From: Anas platyrhynchos
Lineage: Eukaryota; Chordata; Aves; Anseriformes; Anatidae
DNA: 64,000 nt
Assembly: GCF_047663525.1 (NCBI RefSeq)
Contig: NC_092593.1
Location: 23,152,501-23,216,500 of the forward strand
Direction of reading: 5' to 3'
The notes under the pieces are model-generated. The model saw only the letters and a program-made list of their open reading frames with translations. It searched no databases and was not told the DNA's origin. The position numbers and the translations under genes are program-made. Of this stretch, positions 25,728 through 38,161 are shown one piece after another. Each line of letters opens with the position of its first letter. The first letter of the stretch is position 1.

Positions 25728-25883
25728 CATAATTACCACTAGAATCAATCAAGATGAATTGCACGTCAGCACACGGTGGGGATTTTTTCTTAGTTGATCC
25801 TGTCCAAACCCTCTTGTGCAATAGATGGATCTTGTTCAATGCATTGAAGCCTCCTGGTTGCTTGCAATCGCAAAAAGGAAGAC

Positions 25884-26490
25884 ATGACCGAGTTTGACGA
25901 TTGCAGTCACAGCGCATCCAATATGTATCTGCCAGGGTGCGCTTATTACGTCTCACCCTCAGATTTCTCGACGAAACCCTCTTTTTTGTCGCAATCGTCT
26001 TCCTGTCAAATGACTTTTCCTTATTCTTCTAATTTACCTCATGTCCAACCTGTGCGCGAAGTAGCATTCAGGGAATACGGATTAGAGCGCAGCAAATGGC
26101 AGTATAGGGGCAGTTATGCTCCTTATTACTCAGCTGAAGAGGTGATGCACAGAGACTTTCTGCAGCCTGCGAACAGGAGGACGGAAATGTTATTCAAAAC
26201 GGACCCCGTGTGCAGCCACCATGGACCGTCTCCTGCTGCCTCCAACTTCTACAGCTCGGTGGGGAGGAACGGCATCCTGCCGCAAGGCTTCGACCAGTTT
26301 TACGAGACAGCCCCCGGACCCCCGTACCAGCAGCACTCCGAGGGCGAGGGGGACGCGGACAAGGGCGACTTGAAGCCCCAGAACAGCACTTGCAGTAAAA
26401 CACCTTCCAGCCAAGAAAAGAAAGTGACAACAGCAAACAGCGCCGATTCCCCTTCTGGTGAGGCTGTTGCAGAGAAGAGCAACAGTTCAG
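25884..26490 (+). CDS. HOXD11: HOXD11 exon 1
   Basis: Encodes residues 1-202 and one base of codon 203. The donor reads AGTTCAG|GTAGGT. The last quarter is rich in charged and serine residues ([20 protein letters not shown]). Confidence 0.95.
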
Positions 26491-27305
26491 GTAGGTATCA
26501 GTAGTAAATTGGGGGCAAGAGTACAAGGCCAACACTTTGTCAAGCCGCATTTTATGTGCAATTTTATAAGCATCCAAAGGATTTTATATATCCTATAAGA
26601 TTTCCTTTACCGTTGTAAAGCGTGTTTACGATAGGAAACCAATTTAGGTGGGCTTAAGGTATTCTTGGAAGAGGATATTAATTGTTATTAAATTGTTGAT
26701 GTGGCGGAGGGAGGGGGGACACAGGGAGGTTTCACAGGTAGTGCTCGGTGCTGCCTTCGTTTTAGAGCCTGAGATCTTCGTTTGTTTGGTGAGGGGGGGT
26801 AGGGGGAGAGGAGTTTGAGAAACTTGGAATATTTCCAGCCCATTTAAATATCTCTCTGTATTGCTCGAAGTGCTCTCTTTTAAGGAGAAGTTGGGAAATA
26901 TTCGCTTTTTCGCTAAGGCACACGGAGAGTAAAAGCCCCAGGAATATTTTCTGAACTGCTGGAGGGCTGCTTTCCAGGCGATGGGGTATTGTCAAAGTCT
27001 CTGATCTCTTCCCATCTGAGTGCGTTCGTAGCAGCAGCATAACTCAGTTTCTTCTCTCTTGATTTTCAGCGATTCCTCAGCGATCAAGGAAAAAGAGGTG
27101 CCCCTATACCAAATATCAGATAAGAGAACTGGAACGTGAGTTTTTCTTCAACGTGTACATAAACAAAGAGAAGAGACTGCAGTTGTCCAGAATGCTCAAC
27201 CTCACTGACCGACAAGTTAAAATCTGGTTCCAGAATCGAAGGATGAAAGAAAAGAAACTGAACAGAGATCGACTCCAATATTTCACTGGAAATCCCTTGT
27301 TTTGA
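25884..27305 (+). CDS. HOXD11: HOXD11, posterior Hox transcription factor (two exons)
   Basis: HOXD11 is a nuclear homeodomain factor of paralogue group 11, needed for forearm, sacral and kidney patterning. The exons join as 25884-26490 and 27070-27305, giving 280 residues. The start [19 protein letters not shown] is the group-11 N-terminus, followed by [20 protein letters not shown] and [12 protein letters not shown]. The variable middle is short and lacks the long alanine runs of human HOXD11. The homeodomain is at about residues 207-266 with [18 protein letters not shown], and the end is [13 protein letters not shown]. The gene looks intact and its length fits the non-mammalian proteins of this group. 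Confidence 0.97.
27070..27305 (+). CDS. HOXD11: HOXD11 exon 2 (homeobox)
   Basis: The acceptor GATTTTCAG is followed by CGATTCCTCAG. It encodes [17 protein letters not shown] and the whole homeodomain, with the stop TGA at 27303-27305. There is no methionine near its start. A 579-base intron precedes it. Confidence 0.97.
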
Positions 27306-27875
27306 AAGGAAAAAAAAAAAAAAAAAAAAAGGAAAGAGAAGGATAAAGAAAAAGAAAATAAAAAAAAAAAAAACAAAAATCGAGAGAGAAAGAGAAAATG
27401 AAGAAAGAAGGATAAAAAATGAATATATCAGTCTCTCTGACCTGCCATCTGAATGCAAAAGTAAATTGGTTTACATGACACATCCACCCTGCGGAACTCA
27501 AAGTTTCATTTTCACGTGCAGCTCCCCACACTGAATGGCCACTGGAGATTTCGGGGCTTGGCGCAGCAGATTCCTGATAAGGGGAAACTAGGGTAAATCC
27601 AACTGTCCATTCTCGAGTGTTTCTCGACAAAGGTGCTTGTTTTCCTCTCCCACAGTACCAGCAATGGACCTGCAGTGTGTCTGGTAGTTTTTGCTTACAA
27701 TTAATTGAGTTCGGGGGGGCCATGTTGTTGCTTTTGAGCTAGGATAACAGTTTCCTCCCTTTAAGTGAATGCGGTTTATTTAAGAGATGGTAAATGTACG
27801 TTCGCTATATATAAAATATATATATATATGTTTCTATTGTCATCCAAAAGCATGGGCCACTGTCTTTTTCATGTG

Positions 27876-27881
27876 AATAAA
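27876..27881 (+). terminator. candidate HOXD11 poly(A) signal
   Basis: AATAAA about 570 bases after the HOXD11 stop codon, following A-rich tracts at 27308-27372 and a TA-rich stretch near 27820. Confidence 0.45.
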
Positions 27882-28880
27882 TGGTTTCTAGTAAAGTTAA
27901 GGTTATAACTTCCGTGCACTGTATGGATTTCCATCTCCAAAGAATCCTAGCGTTTCCCGGGCTAGAGCCAAGTTCAGTTAAATAATAACGGGAGGAAGCC
28001 AAGCCGGGTTATTTTAAATGAATTTTAAAATAAATAATAGCTTAGAGCTGTAACTCTCCCTTTGTAGATATGTGTAACCTTCACTGTTCCCCCCTCAGTG
28101 TGAGGCAGAGCAAACATGGCTGTCTGCAGACCATCACTTCTGATGGTGCTACAATTACTATAAACAACGAAAAAGGCTTTTTAACTGGTCAGGCTCCCAA
28201 CAAGCCCAGAATCCCGAAGGCCAATGACTGTTTACTTGCTAGTGAAGGGTAAGCCAGAACGAGGGCTCAGAGCGGTTGAGACAAGAGGGAGCTATAAACA
28301 ATTGGCACTGGTGGGGAGGGAAAAAAAAAAAAAAGTTTGGAGACAGAGGGGAGGATCTCTAAAATATGATTTCTCGGCGGGGCATGCGGAGAGCGGGGCT
28401 GGCCGGGCGCGGCCGCTCCGCACCCGCTCCGCACCCGTTCCGCAGCCGCGTAACTCCCGCTCCGCTCCCGCGGGCGCGGCGGGCGGCCCTGCGTCCTCCG
28501 GCGGGCAGGGATCCGGCGGAGGTCCCCTCCGCTTTATGCTGCGTGACCTGGCTGGGCTGTTTACAAAACCTTGAACTGTCTAGACAACACCATAAAACCC
28601 GAGGTTCTAAACAGCTTAATTGGGTTATATTATACACCTTCTGGTGGGTGAAAAAGAGATTTCCGCAATGTGCAATAAAGGCGAGGAGCGGGGAAAGAAT
28701 TTGGCGTTTTTGAATAGGACGGAGCGGCTCGCGCTACGCTTGCTTTCAGCGAAGGCAAAACTAGGCAAATTAGTGACGAACGGCCCCAGAATTAAAAAAT
28801 GGAGAAATGGGAGCGGAGGGAGGCATGGCTAGAAAAATTTTTTAAAACCCTTTAGCAAGAAAAACATAAGTGTATGCCTT

Positions 28881-28919
28881 TGAACTTCCAAAATGTCAAG
28901 GTCATCACCTTTAACCTTT
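28881..28919. promoter_or_regulatory. nuclear-receptor-type motif cluster
   Basis: TGAACT at 28881, TCAAGGTCA at 28896-28904 and, on the minus strand, AGGTTA-A-AGGTGA (a direct repeat with one-base spacing) at about 28904-28917. Three related half-site arrangements within 40 bases is more than expected by chance. Binding is inference. Confidence 0.4.
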
Positions 28920-29681
28920 CTGAATAATTAGGCGCCTTAAGGTTCCTCTGTTATTTTCAACCACCACCCACTCTCTCTCTGTCTCCCTCCCTCTCTCTCA
29001 CACACACGCACAACCACACACACGCTGAGTACCGCATAGATGGCCATATTAGCAAATGCATCATAACGCAAAGAAAATCCCAGCTGGGTCGAGGTGAGCA
29101 TCTCCGCGGCGTGCCGGGAGCAAACCCGGCTCCCGTTCCCGCCAGCGGACTCCCCGCTTCCCTCTCCTTTCTCTTCCGTGCCCCGGGAACTCGCCCCAAA
29201 TCTCCCCTTTTAGCCCTAAAGAAAAAATGCTTTTGTAGCTCCGAATAAAATGCGGGGGGTTGTAAGGAACGCTTCGTAATCTGGGGAGAAGGATGGTATT
29301 TCGGCAGCTTTTCTCCAGATGCGCGTTTCCCCGCAAAGCCCATACATTGGAAATGCTGCTAGTCGCGGGGAATTTCATTTCGCCTGACCTTATAGCAAAA
29401 TTCTCGCGTCTCTCCCGAGTCTTAATCCACAGGGCGAGAACGATTCTTCTGATTTTCTGTTCCCTGCAGTGCTTTAACATTCTATCTTTGAGGACCATTA
29501 TCCCTTTAAAATGCCCAGACACCGCAAAAGAGGGCCGCGGAAACCTAAACGCCCCAGCATTAATCTTGCATAAATGCTCAATTATAGCAGTTTTAAGTTT
29601 CTATTGAAAAATAAAGGGAAAAAAAAACACGACTGAAAGCAAATTGGGGTGAGGAGAAATTCCCTGGTGCTTCGCCACCAA

Positions 29682-29700
29682 ATGCCACAGGAGGGCGCGC
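29682..29700 (+). promoter_or_regulatory. possible CTCF-like motif, HOXD11-HOXD10
   Basis: The core CCACAGGAGGGCGC differs from CCACYAGRKGGCGC at two positions (A and G where Y and A are expected). It is weaker than the sites at 8425 and 45693. It has the same rightward orientation. Confidence 0.35.
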
Positions 29701-32700
29701 TCATGTGCTGTAATGCGCACAGCAGCCCTGATGTTCAAGGATATTTTGCTCCTAATAATAATTCCACTGCTAATAAAATATCTAATATATAAGTAACGAT
29801 AAGATTTCAGGGCCTTCCAAATGAGAAAATAAAGCATCAAAAAGATTTATTAAACAAATAACCCATAACCGTGACGTGTTCGAGAAATATGCCACTTTAA
29901 AAGATTTTTTTTGGTCGTAATCTTTTATAATGCATCCGAGCTTTAAAAAAAATCACATAATTTTAAGGAAAAAAAAAAAAAAAAAGATATTCAGAATTCG
30001 TTCCCTAGAACGAAAAACTATTTACTCCTTTAAGGACAGCCTTAACGCGGGTAGAACAAAAATAATATAAAAAACAGGCGTTTCCACAGTTTATCTTTCA
30101 ATTCTCACTCAAGGCTTTTCTTAAATAAACCTATCGGCACAGAAAGCATAATTTTAAAAACGTATTTTACTTAAACGCGAGATTAACATTAGATGCTGAG
30201 AGTGCTTATTTTTTTAAAGAGAGACAGAGAGACTAAAGCGAAGATATTTTTAATATCCGAACATCACCTTGCCAAGGCTTTGCTGATTGAAATCCCTCTC
30301 CTTAAAAACACTACGGAGATCTATTAAAATGAAACTAGAGATTAGAAAATTAAAGTGAAGCTTATGAATTCCCTGGACGTTTTCCAGCGACCGAGTATGT
30401 TCCGTTTTTCTGGTTTTGTGTTTTCTTTTTTGTCCTCCAATGCACACTTTTCCTCAGAATCTCACGGAAGAAAGGGCTTCGCTTCCTTCTGCTTTTTTTT
30501 TGCAGAGTTCATCGAAATCTATTTCGCCTTGGCTCAGCCATGTTCCGCATTTTCAAAGCCCCGTCTTTCGTGAAAGCATTTGTTGGCACTCTGACCGCTG
30601 GGTTTTGGGTGTTTTTTGTTTTTGGTTGTTGGCTTTTTTTTTTTTTTTTTTAGAAGTTCATTGTTAACAGTTTCCTAGAAATAGCCTTTCCGTCTGTGAT
30701 AAAATGTTAAAATGGCATTGTGCAAACTAAAATCCTTGGATTCTTTGACGCCAAAGGTAGCCCCTTTTAACCGGACCCAGAGCCCGGAGTAAAATGCCCT
30801 GGTCTCTCGGTGGCGATACCTATTTCGGAAGGGAAAGATTTAGCAAAGTTTTCTTGTTTGTTTTTGCTGGCATTAGAGTGCTTCTTGTGAGAGCCCACAC
30901 CAGCCCCAAAGCCTTGAGGCTTCTGCGGGATGCTTTAGCCCCTCGCAATTACAGTGAGGCCGATCTCAGAGAATGTAAACGAGTGATTGGAGCCAGGATG
31001 TGTTGTTAATGGAAAAAACACACACACACCAAAAGAAAAAGCCAAGAAACAACAACCGAAAAAACACAACATCTTGACTATGGGAATGCCGCTTTGTTCT
31101 TTTTTATTTTCTTTCTTTCTTTTTTTTTTTTTTTTTTCAATCATCGTGTTGGTGTGATGATTCCGTGAGAGTCTATCTTTTGTATTCCCCCCCCCCATTT
31201 CTCTGTTTTATTCTTTCCGAAAGAAAAGGCTGGGGGCTATTTCCAAATGTCTTTGAGCTTGTCCTTTTAGGAGATCGAATAGGGCGTTTGCTTATTTTCT
31301 GACAGAATTTCTAATTCGGCAGAAATCTGCCGGAAGATAAACGTGTAGCTCAGATGCCGGAGCTGAGGGCAGAACCGCCGAGCAGCCTCCCCGCTAAAAT
31401 CTTATAACTCGGGGCTGTGCTTCTGTGTGCACGGAAATATGGAAAGACAGCAGAGGAAGGGCTGAGGCTGGGGGCGAAGCTGGGAGTACAGACAGTGCTA
31501 CCGTGCGCTCCCCACAGCAGAAATAACACCTCTGAAGAAATGGGCAGTGAGGTATCTTGTTTATTTTATAAGCTTTTCTATTTAGGAAAAGGGATAATGT
31601 CATCAGTATGTTCCTCTCTTTCCCCCCCCCCCCCCCCGGTCGAAAAAAATCCAGGGAATCTGAGCCCTCAGCCGAGACGTCGACTCTTTCTATGAAAATA
31701 TGGCACATAGAAATCTGGGCAACGTGACAGTTGCTTTATTAAAAGAAGAAAGGTCACAATGTTGTAGCCATTTTTTTTTTCTTTTAAATAAAAGCTATTC
31801 TTCAATCTCCCTGCAATATAACAGCGTGGTATAAAATATACTGTCCGCGCGTTTAAAGGCACCCTAAATAAAATGCTGAAATCGAGTAAATGAAAGCAAT
31901 TTTACTAAAAGCTTCCCGGGTTCCAACCTATTTTTAAAATAAGATATTTATCGTGATACCTTTGTTACTGAAGGCATCTGCAAAATATCTAGCCCCTTGC
32001 GTACCTCTCTCCCATCCCCCTCCTATAATGAGACACAAACACAGCAAATTGCAAGTATGAGGATCGTCAGCACTGTCGAGAAAAAAAAATAAAAATCATA
32101 TCACTAATAATAAGGATTAGGAAGATAAGGCAGTGAAAATTAAACCCCACTGGCACGTCTGGTAACCTCAAGTTTTTAGCCCTGACATTTGCTAGAGGAG
32201 AAAACTGTAATGTCCACCTATGCTTTATTACAAACAGTAATTTACATCTGCATGGACCCATTGGTTGGGTTGTTTTTTGCTGTTTTTTTTTTTTTTTTTT
32301 CTCCCCTCATTCGGAAAAATATGGGGCTCTGAGAGCAAAACCTTTATATTAATGTAGACTGTATATCTCATTTATTGCACAATATTGATTTATTTATTAA
32401 TGTTAATTACTTGATTCCATTTTAATATGATTTAAAACAAGAGTGACATTAAATGCCCAGAGCCTAAGTCTCCAGTTCCCCAGTGACTCTTGCATGTTTA
32501 TTCAACTTCTATTTACATCAAACTTAAACTTTCCTACTGTTCATTTTCAATAAAAAATTGCTGCCCGTTTTTCAAAAAAGAAAAATCCCTCATGATTTAT
32601 CGTGAGCAAGGGGTCTTACGGAGCTGTTTACCAGTCCTGAATACGATATTTAACTCATTATCATCACAGCCATCCTCGGAGTTTCCGTGTAGTGACATGC

Positions 32701-33796
32701 AAGAAATTCATATTTGCAATTAAAAAAAATCAAAGAGACCTCATGTCTGACCAGAAGCCAAGGAGCGAGCTCCTTGAGCACAGGCGAGGCTGGCGTGGCA
32801 AGCAGTTAAGCGTTGGGTTATTGTTTGAACTTTACTGTTGGGCAAAATCCACTGCAAACCTCTGGGCTAATACTTCAGTTGGGATATTTCTGGGACCTTC
32901 TTTTCTTAAAGTGTAAATAAAGGTTATGAAAGACCCATTTGATGGGCATAAAATTCCTGATTAGATTTAACAGTCAAGTCTTAAACTGCGTCAAGGAAAA
33001 TAGTATTTTGTTTCTTTAAACTCTGTGGGTTGTCCGGGCTGTTGTTTAAAAAGAGGAAATTGCTAGAAAGCAAGGGGGGGAATGCAGTGCTCAGAGGGAG
33101 CGTCGTGGGCTCCTCTGCAGCTTCTTTCCCAGCTCAGGCAAATCTTAGCAATGGCTCTGATAATGATCTTAAATGTAGAGATTTTGGAAATGCCCCTTTC
33201 CCTGCTGAACCCTCGGTGCCGGTGGAGCGTGCCCGGAGAGGGCAGAGGGCTGCGCCAGGCGCAGGGGATGCTGCAAAAAATCTGGAAAGCAGCGAATATT
33301 ATGGAGGTAATATTTAAACTCTCCGGCAACACAGAAGCTGGAGACTGGAGCTATAAAAGACACTGGCTCTTAACCTGACAATGATGTTGTATTTGAACAG
33401 CTGCGATAAGGTTTTAAAAGGTCTGTCTCATTGCCACAGCGAAATTTTAAATAGGGTTATTGTTTCCAGCAATGTAAAGTGTACGGTAAAGTGCAAAACA
33501 GTCAAATGCCAGGAAACAGGAGAAAATTCAAGCCCACATTGCTGGAAAAGGCATGTTTTGAGCTGTGCGAAAGACGCATTTGAAATGTTAAAAATCCTTT
33601 CACGTGCTGCTTGCTCCTTGGAATCTGAAAGGGTGTTTTGATGTTAGAAAGGCCCAAAATAAACAGCCAGATGCATCTGAAACAAAAATTATCAACAAGT
33701 TCACTTTGTGTGGATAAGAGTCCTTGACAACATTAGTCCCAGATAAGAAATACTCCAGATTGAGAACAGTTAAAAGCCAGCCAGCCAGCCAGAAGC

Positions 33797-33797
33797 A

Positions 33798-33861
<64 letters not shown>

Positions 33862-33863
33862 AA
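33797..33863. repeat. AAAG tetranucleotide microsatellite
   Basis: About 16 tandem copies of AAAG, with a short related tract at about 34104-34131. A purine-only strand of this length can adopt triplex structure and is likely length-variable. Confidence 0.9.
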
Positions 33864-34729
33864 AAGAAATAAAATTAAAAAAATAATAATAAATGCCCTG
33901 TGCCATCACTATTTAAAATGTAACAGGTTCGGGTGTAAATATGGTTACGATGTGGGGGGACACTAAAACACGTTTAAAGTATTGGGATGCAAACAACTAA
34001 TTTGCCAAGTAGGCATTTACTGGTGCCCTCGGTATTTTTTATTTTTTTTTAATTTATTTATTTTTTTAATATTCCAGCTGCACTCATCACTCGTCATTCG
34101 AAAAAAGAAAAAAGAAAGAAAGAAAGAAAAAGTTACTCGATCAGTTGCAGTAGGGGCATGAGTTTCTGTATATATATATATATACGTATTTTTTGATGAG
34201 CAATACTACAGAAGGAGAAATTATCTTATGGTGCTTTCAGTTTCCCGGGCAAGTGAAAAAAATGTATATATGTATATATGTGTTTTTTTTTTTTTTTCAC
34301 AAGCCGTAGTGAGAAAGCATTGTAATATAATTTTAGGAATGTATTGTAACTATAAAACTCGACTTATGACAAAAGTATAGCTTTTAATATTTGACGATTT
34401 GTGTTAAAACAAAAATTGACCTTCTTGGTTAGTAGCGAGGGGAAAAATCAATGGTATAATTTTCAATAATTCATAACGCGAACGCCATTATGCTAAATCT
34501 TAACTATTAATCTTATCCTTTACAAAGTCTCGATTGATTTGTTAATAAAACATCTTCCCGTGCGTGGCAACAGCGGGTATAACTCTTTAAAAACCTCCAG
34601 AAGCAAGAAAATTACCAAGTAGCCCGGGAATGCAGATGAGGGCTTTTATTGATCGCCCCTGCCTCTCCCTAATACGCACCAATAAATCCCGCAACCTCTT
34701 GTACCTCGCGCTCGTCAGGCAGCACGCAC

Positions 34730-35050
34730 GGCTTTTACAGGATCCGCGAGGGGAGGCAGCGGGCTTTTGCCGGCCGGGGGAGCGGAAGGGGGGCGGGGGG
34801 GGGGGGTGCTGGGGCCGGCCGCGCGGTGCGGTGCGGGGCTGCGCGGGGCTGCGCGGGGCTGCGCGGCGCGGGGCGGGCGGTGCGGTGCCGCGGCGGCGGC
34901 CTAGGGGTCGCTGTTGACCGCGGCGGGGCGCGGCGGGGCGGCGCGGCGGGGCGCGTCAGCGGCGGGGCGGCGGGGCGCGGGGCGGCGGGCGCTGCCATTG
35001 GCCCGGCTGTCATGTGGTCGCGCGGAGGCATCGGCGCTTCCCCGGGAATG
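34730..35050 (+). promoter_or_regulatory. HOXD10 CpG-rich promoter block
   Basis: Very dense CG with short tandem units (GCGGGGCTGC repeated about 34830-34865) directly before HOXD10. CCATTGG at 34995-35001 is an inverted CCAAT box of the NF-Y type within GCTGCCATTGGC. A short upstream ATG lies at about 35012. Confidence 0.55.
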
Positions 35051-35111
35051 TTTTCCTCGAGATGTCAGCCTGCAAGGGACACAGGCTCTCTTCCTCAAAT
35101 TCCTGCCCAAA

Positions 35112-35853
35112 ATGTCCTTCCCCAACAGCTCTCCTGCCGCTAATACTTTTTTAGTAGACTCTCTCATCAGTGCGTGCAGGAGTGACAGTTTCTACTCCAA
35201 CAGCGCCAGCATGTATATGCCACCTAGCACAGACATTGGGACTTATGGGATGCAAACCTGTGGACTCCTACCGTCTCTGGCTAAAAGAGAAGTTAATCAC
35301 CAAAATATGGGTATGAATGTACATCCTTATATACCTCAAGTAGACAGTTGGACAGACCCGAACAGATCTTGTCGAATAGAGCAACCTGTTACACAGCAGG
35401 TCCCCACTTGTTCCTTCACTACAAATATTAAAGAAGAAAGCAATTGCTGCATGTATTCCGATAAGAGAACCAAACTCATTTCTTCAGACGTCCCTTCCTA
35501 CCAGAGGCTGGTGTCTGAATCATGCCCCATTGAGAACCCCGAGGTTCCCGTCCCAGGATATTTTAGACTGAGCCAGACCTACGCCACTGGGAAAACCCAA
35601 GAGTACAATAATAGCCCCGAAACGAGTTCAACTGTAATGTTACAGTTAAACCCTCGCGGCAGCTCCAAACCGCAGATATCTTCTCAACTTCAGATGGAAA
35701 AGAAAATGAATGAAAACCCGAACAACCAAGACAGCGCAGCTAAAGTCTCTCAAGTGGAAAGTCCCGAGCCCAAGTCCACGTTGCAAGACGAGAGGAGCTG
35801 CCTGCCCGAAGGCTCCGTGTCCAGCCCAGAAGTCCAGGAGAAGGAGAGTAAAG
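35112..35853 (+). CDS. HOXD10: HOXD10 exon 1
   Basis: Encodes residues 1-247 and one base of codon 248. The donor reads GAGAGTAAAG|GTCTGT. It has balanced base composition, unlike the CpG block just before it. Confidence 0.95.
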
Positions 35854-37551
35854 GTCTGTATTACCGAGTTTAAACCGTACCGTGGTGTAACTCCAACACG
35901 CCAGCACTCTAAAGCACGCTCTGATATACTAACGAGCATCACAGCCAGCACATTTAATGGTAAGAAGTATCGGGCTGCAGGTGCTGTGCCTCTGAAGATT
36001 TTGGCAGGCAAAAAAAAAAATAAAAATAAAAAATGCTACACAAAAGGGTCCAAAGCTCTGCTTTAGAGACCTGCCTCTCTTGTGCATGCAGACCGGCTCT
36101 GTGATGCGGGGAATATCTCTGGGTGCTCCTTACTGCACTGCAGCAGCCAAAATCAGCCAAACACCTTTAAAATAGCAGGTCTGGAGGTTGTAAAATACGA
36201 CCAGCTCAACTTTTCTCTCGTAATATTTCGCTGATTTCTTGTTTGTTTGTTTGTTTTCACTGAGCCTGCCTGCTCTTTGATTGCATTTAAAGTTAATTAC
36301 GATCCTATTAAAATAGGTGAGGAATAGGTGCTACCAAGCTGGGTGAAGTTGGAAACAAATGCACAATGCAAGCAGCAGCCCGCTGCCTGCCTGATCAAAA
36401 CGTGCAAGGTTTGAACGTGGTGCTTTAGATAACCTTGGGTTTCTCTCCAAAAAGTGCAACGTTATTTTGAAAGGCGTACGAAAGCTAAAGGTGGTGTTTA
36501 TCTAATTTTATTTTCCCCTTAGAGGTGCAATAAAGCCTTCGTTTCGAACGGCATGTGTCGAGGAATCCAAAACCGGGATTTTTTTTCCTTACAAAAATGT
36601 ACTTTGCAACCTCTAGGTCGATTTCTACCCTACGTGTGCATGGAGATTCTCGTTATATGAATTACAGCTAACGGCCCAGGTCTAGGTTGATGTAGGGCGG
36701 ATTCCTTTCTGATGAAAAAATAAAATCAAATCGAAAAGGAAAATGGGGGAAAAAAAAATGAGAGAGAAAAGAAACCCGAGGTGGAGGGTGTTGGTTTCAC
36801 GTGCATCATTTCGGCTGGGGAAACGTCCATGTCTGATGCTAGGTGTGCGTGTGCAGCTGAGCTGTGGGTTGTGGGGAGGCTGCAGAGGAGCAGGCTGCGG
36901 GGCTCTCCTGCAAGCGGGGCATCTCCCCGGCCAGCTCGGAGCCGGCCGAGCCAGCCCCGGGCGGGTTGCAGGCGCCAGAGGGTGCCCGGCGGGCTGCGGG
37001 GGGGCCGGGCGCCAGCCGCGAACTTGAGCGAGCCCCTCCCGGGCCGCCCGGAGGCTCGGGGCCGGCGACGGGGTCGGGGGCTGGGGTTTGGGGACCCCCC
37101 GGCCCTGCAGAGCCCCGCGCCCTGCCCGCGCCTCGCCCCGCCGGGGCCTCGGCCCCGCAGCCCCCCGGTCTGCCGGCCCCGCGGAGGAGGGTTCATGGCC
37201 AAGGGTACACTCTAACAGACGGAGGGAGTTTTGATTTTTTTTTTTTCTTCTTCTTCTCCTTTGATTTTGATAGAGGAAATCAAGTCTGATACTCCAACAA
37301 GCAATTGGCTAACTGCAAAGAGTGGCAGAAAGAAGAGGTGTCCTTACACTAAGCACCAAACACTGGAATTAGAGAAAGAGTTCTTATTCAATATGTATCT
37401 CACTCGAGAGCGCCGCCTAGAGATCAGTAAGAGCGTAAACCTCACTGACAGGCAGGTCAAGATTTGGTTTCAAAACCGCAGAATGAAGCTCAAGAAGATG
37501 AGCAGGGAGAACCGAATCCGAGAACTGACCGCTAATCTGACCTTCTCTTAA
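35112..37551 (+). CDS. HOXD10: HOXD10, posterior Hox transcription factor (two exons)
   Basis: HOXD10 is a nuclear homeodomain factor of paralogue group 10, patterning lumbar spinal cord, hindlimb motor neurons and limb. The exons join as 35112-35853 and 37274-37551, giving 339 residues (human 340). The start [20 protein letters not shown] is the conserved group-10 N-terminus. The reading frame stays open upstream through GC-rich promoter DNA, which is not taken as coding. Residues 20-200 are almost the human sequence ([39 protein letters not shown]). The PBX-type tryptophan motif [12 protein letters not shown] precedes the homeodomain (about 265-324), and the end is [14 protein letters not shown]10 mRNA is a known target of miR-10b, which lies in this same window. 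Confidence 0.97.
35854..37273 (+). other. HOXD10 intron
   Basis: At 1.42 kb this is the longest HOXD intron in the window. A homeodomain-rich AT block lies at about 36270-36330 (TTTGATTGCATTTAAAG, AGTTAATTACGATCC). A CpG-rich block lies at about 36850-37190, holding a weak CTCF-like string near 36970. No exon is recognised. Confidence 0.8.
37274..37551 (+). CDS. HOXD10: HOXD10 exon 2 (homeobox)
   Basis: The acceptor TTTTGATAG is followed by AGGAAATCAAG, after a T-rich polypyrimidine tract. It encodes [18 protein letters not shown] and the homeodomain with [18 protein letters not shown]. The stop TAA is at 37549-37551. Confidence 0.97.
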
Positions 37552-38155
37552 AGCCTAATCCTGGGGGTGGAAACAGTGAGAAATGGGCACAGCACCACCA
37601 GTTGCTAAATGCAGGAGAGACTCTGGCAGAACCCGTCATTTTCCTTTTTTTTTTTCCTTTTTTTTTTTTTTTCTGGTAGAATGTGACTCTTCGTACTTCT
37701 TTTAGCGCTGCAAGTGAATATGTATTACTATGACGAGTATATATAAAACCTAGCACGTGTAATTTATTTTTGTTCTCATCGTAATGCAGGGTAACTATTA
37801 TTGAATATTATCATTTGGTCTTAACTTATTGGAACTGTCGAACATCCAAGCAATGTGACTTTTTCATGTTTTTACTAACAAAATGGTATTTATGTGGGGC
37901 TGTTACACGGGCCATAACATTTTGAGTACATTCAATACTTTAAGAAAAAGGGGGGAAAAACTTTGGGGGCGGGAGGAAAGAGAAGCACATTATAATGTAA
38001 CTATCCTCGCAAATGAACTTAGAGATTGTCCTTCGTAAAATGGAATATTTCATTCTTCTCCATTGTAGACATTTTCTTGTGGTGCATATGTGGAATAGTA
38101 GTCGTTCAGCAGCAATATGTCCTTCTTGTGCATGTTCTGTTCGCATGTATAATGC

Positions 38156-38161
38156 AATAAA
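38156..38161 (+). terminator. candidate HOXD10 poly(A) signal
   Basis: AATAAA about 600 bases after the HOXD10 stop codon, within GCAATAAACTCTG and followed by T- and G-rich sequence. This is a credible end for the 3' untranslated region. Confidence 0.5.

Larger units (their letters stand above)
19715..25883. other. HOXD12-HOXD11 intergenic interval
   Basis: It contains CpG-rich blocks (20.3-20.8, 21.6-21.85, 22.3-22.75, 24.15-24.6 and 25.3-25.65 kb), an alternating CA/CG-rich stretch (22.26-22.64 kb), an AT-rich block with a HOX13-type motif (22.96-23.34 kb) and several YY1-type cores. In human the corresponding interval contains the Polycomb-recruiting element D11.12, known for YY1 sites. 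No coding exon is seen. Confidence 0.7.
27306..35111. other. HOXD11-HOXD10 intergenic interval
   Basis: A long and mainly AT-rich interval holding the HOXD11 3' untranslated region. It has a small CpG block (28.37-28.55 kb), nuclear-receptor-type motifs (28.88-28.92 kb), a CTCF-like motif (29.68 kb), a 16-base C tract (31622-31637), an AAAG microsatellite (33.80-33.86 kb) and the HOXD10 CpG promoter (34.73-35.05 kb). Known mouse enhancers of Hoxd11 and Hoxd10 lie close to these genes, but I cannot place them here. No further gene is seen. Confidence 0.7.

Noticed and set aside
34914-35111. N-terminal extension of HOXD10
   Set aside because: Open only because of the CpG promoter; the conserved start MSFPNSS is at 35112.
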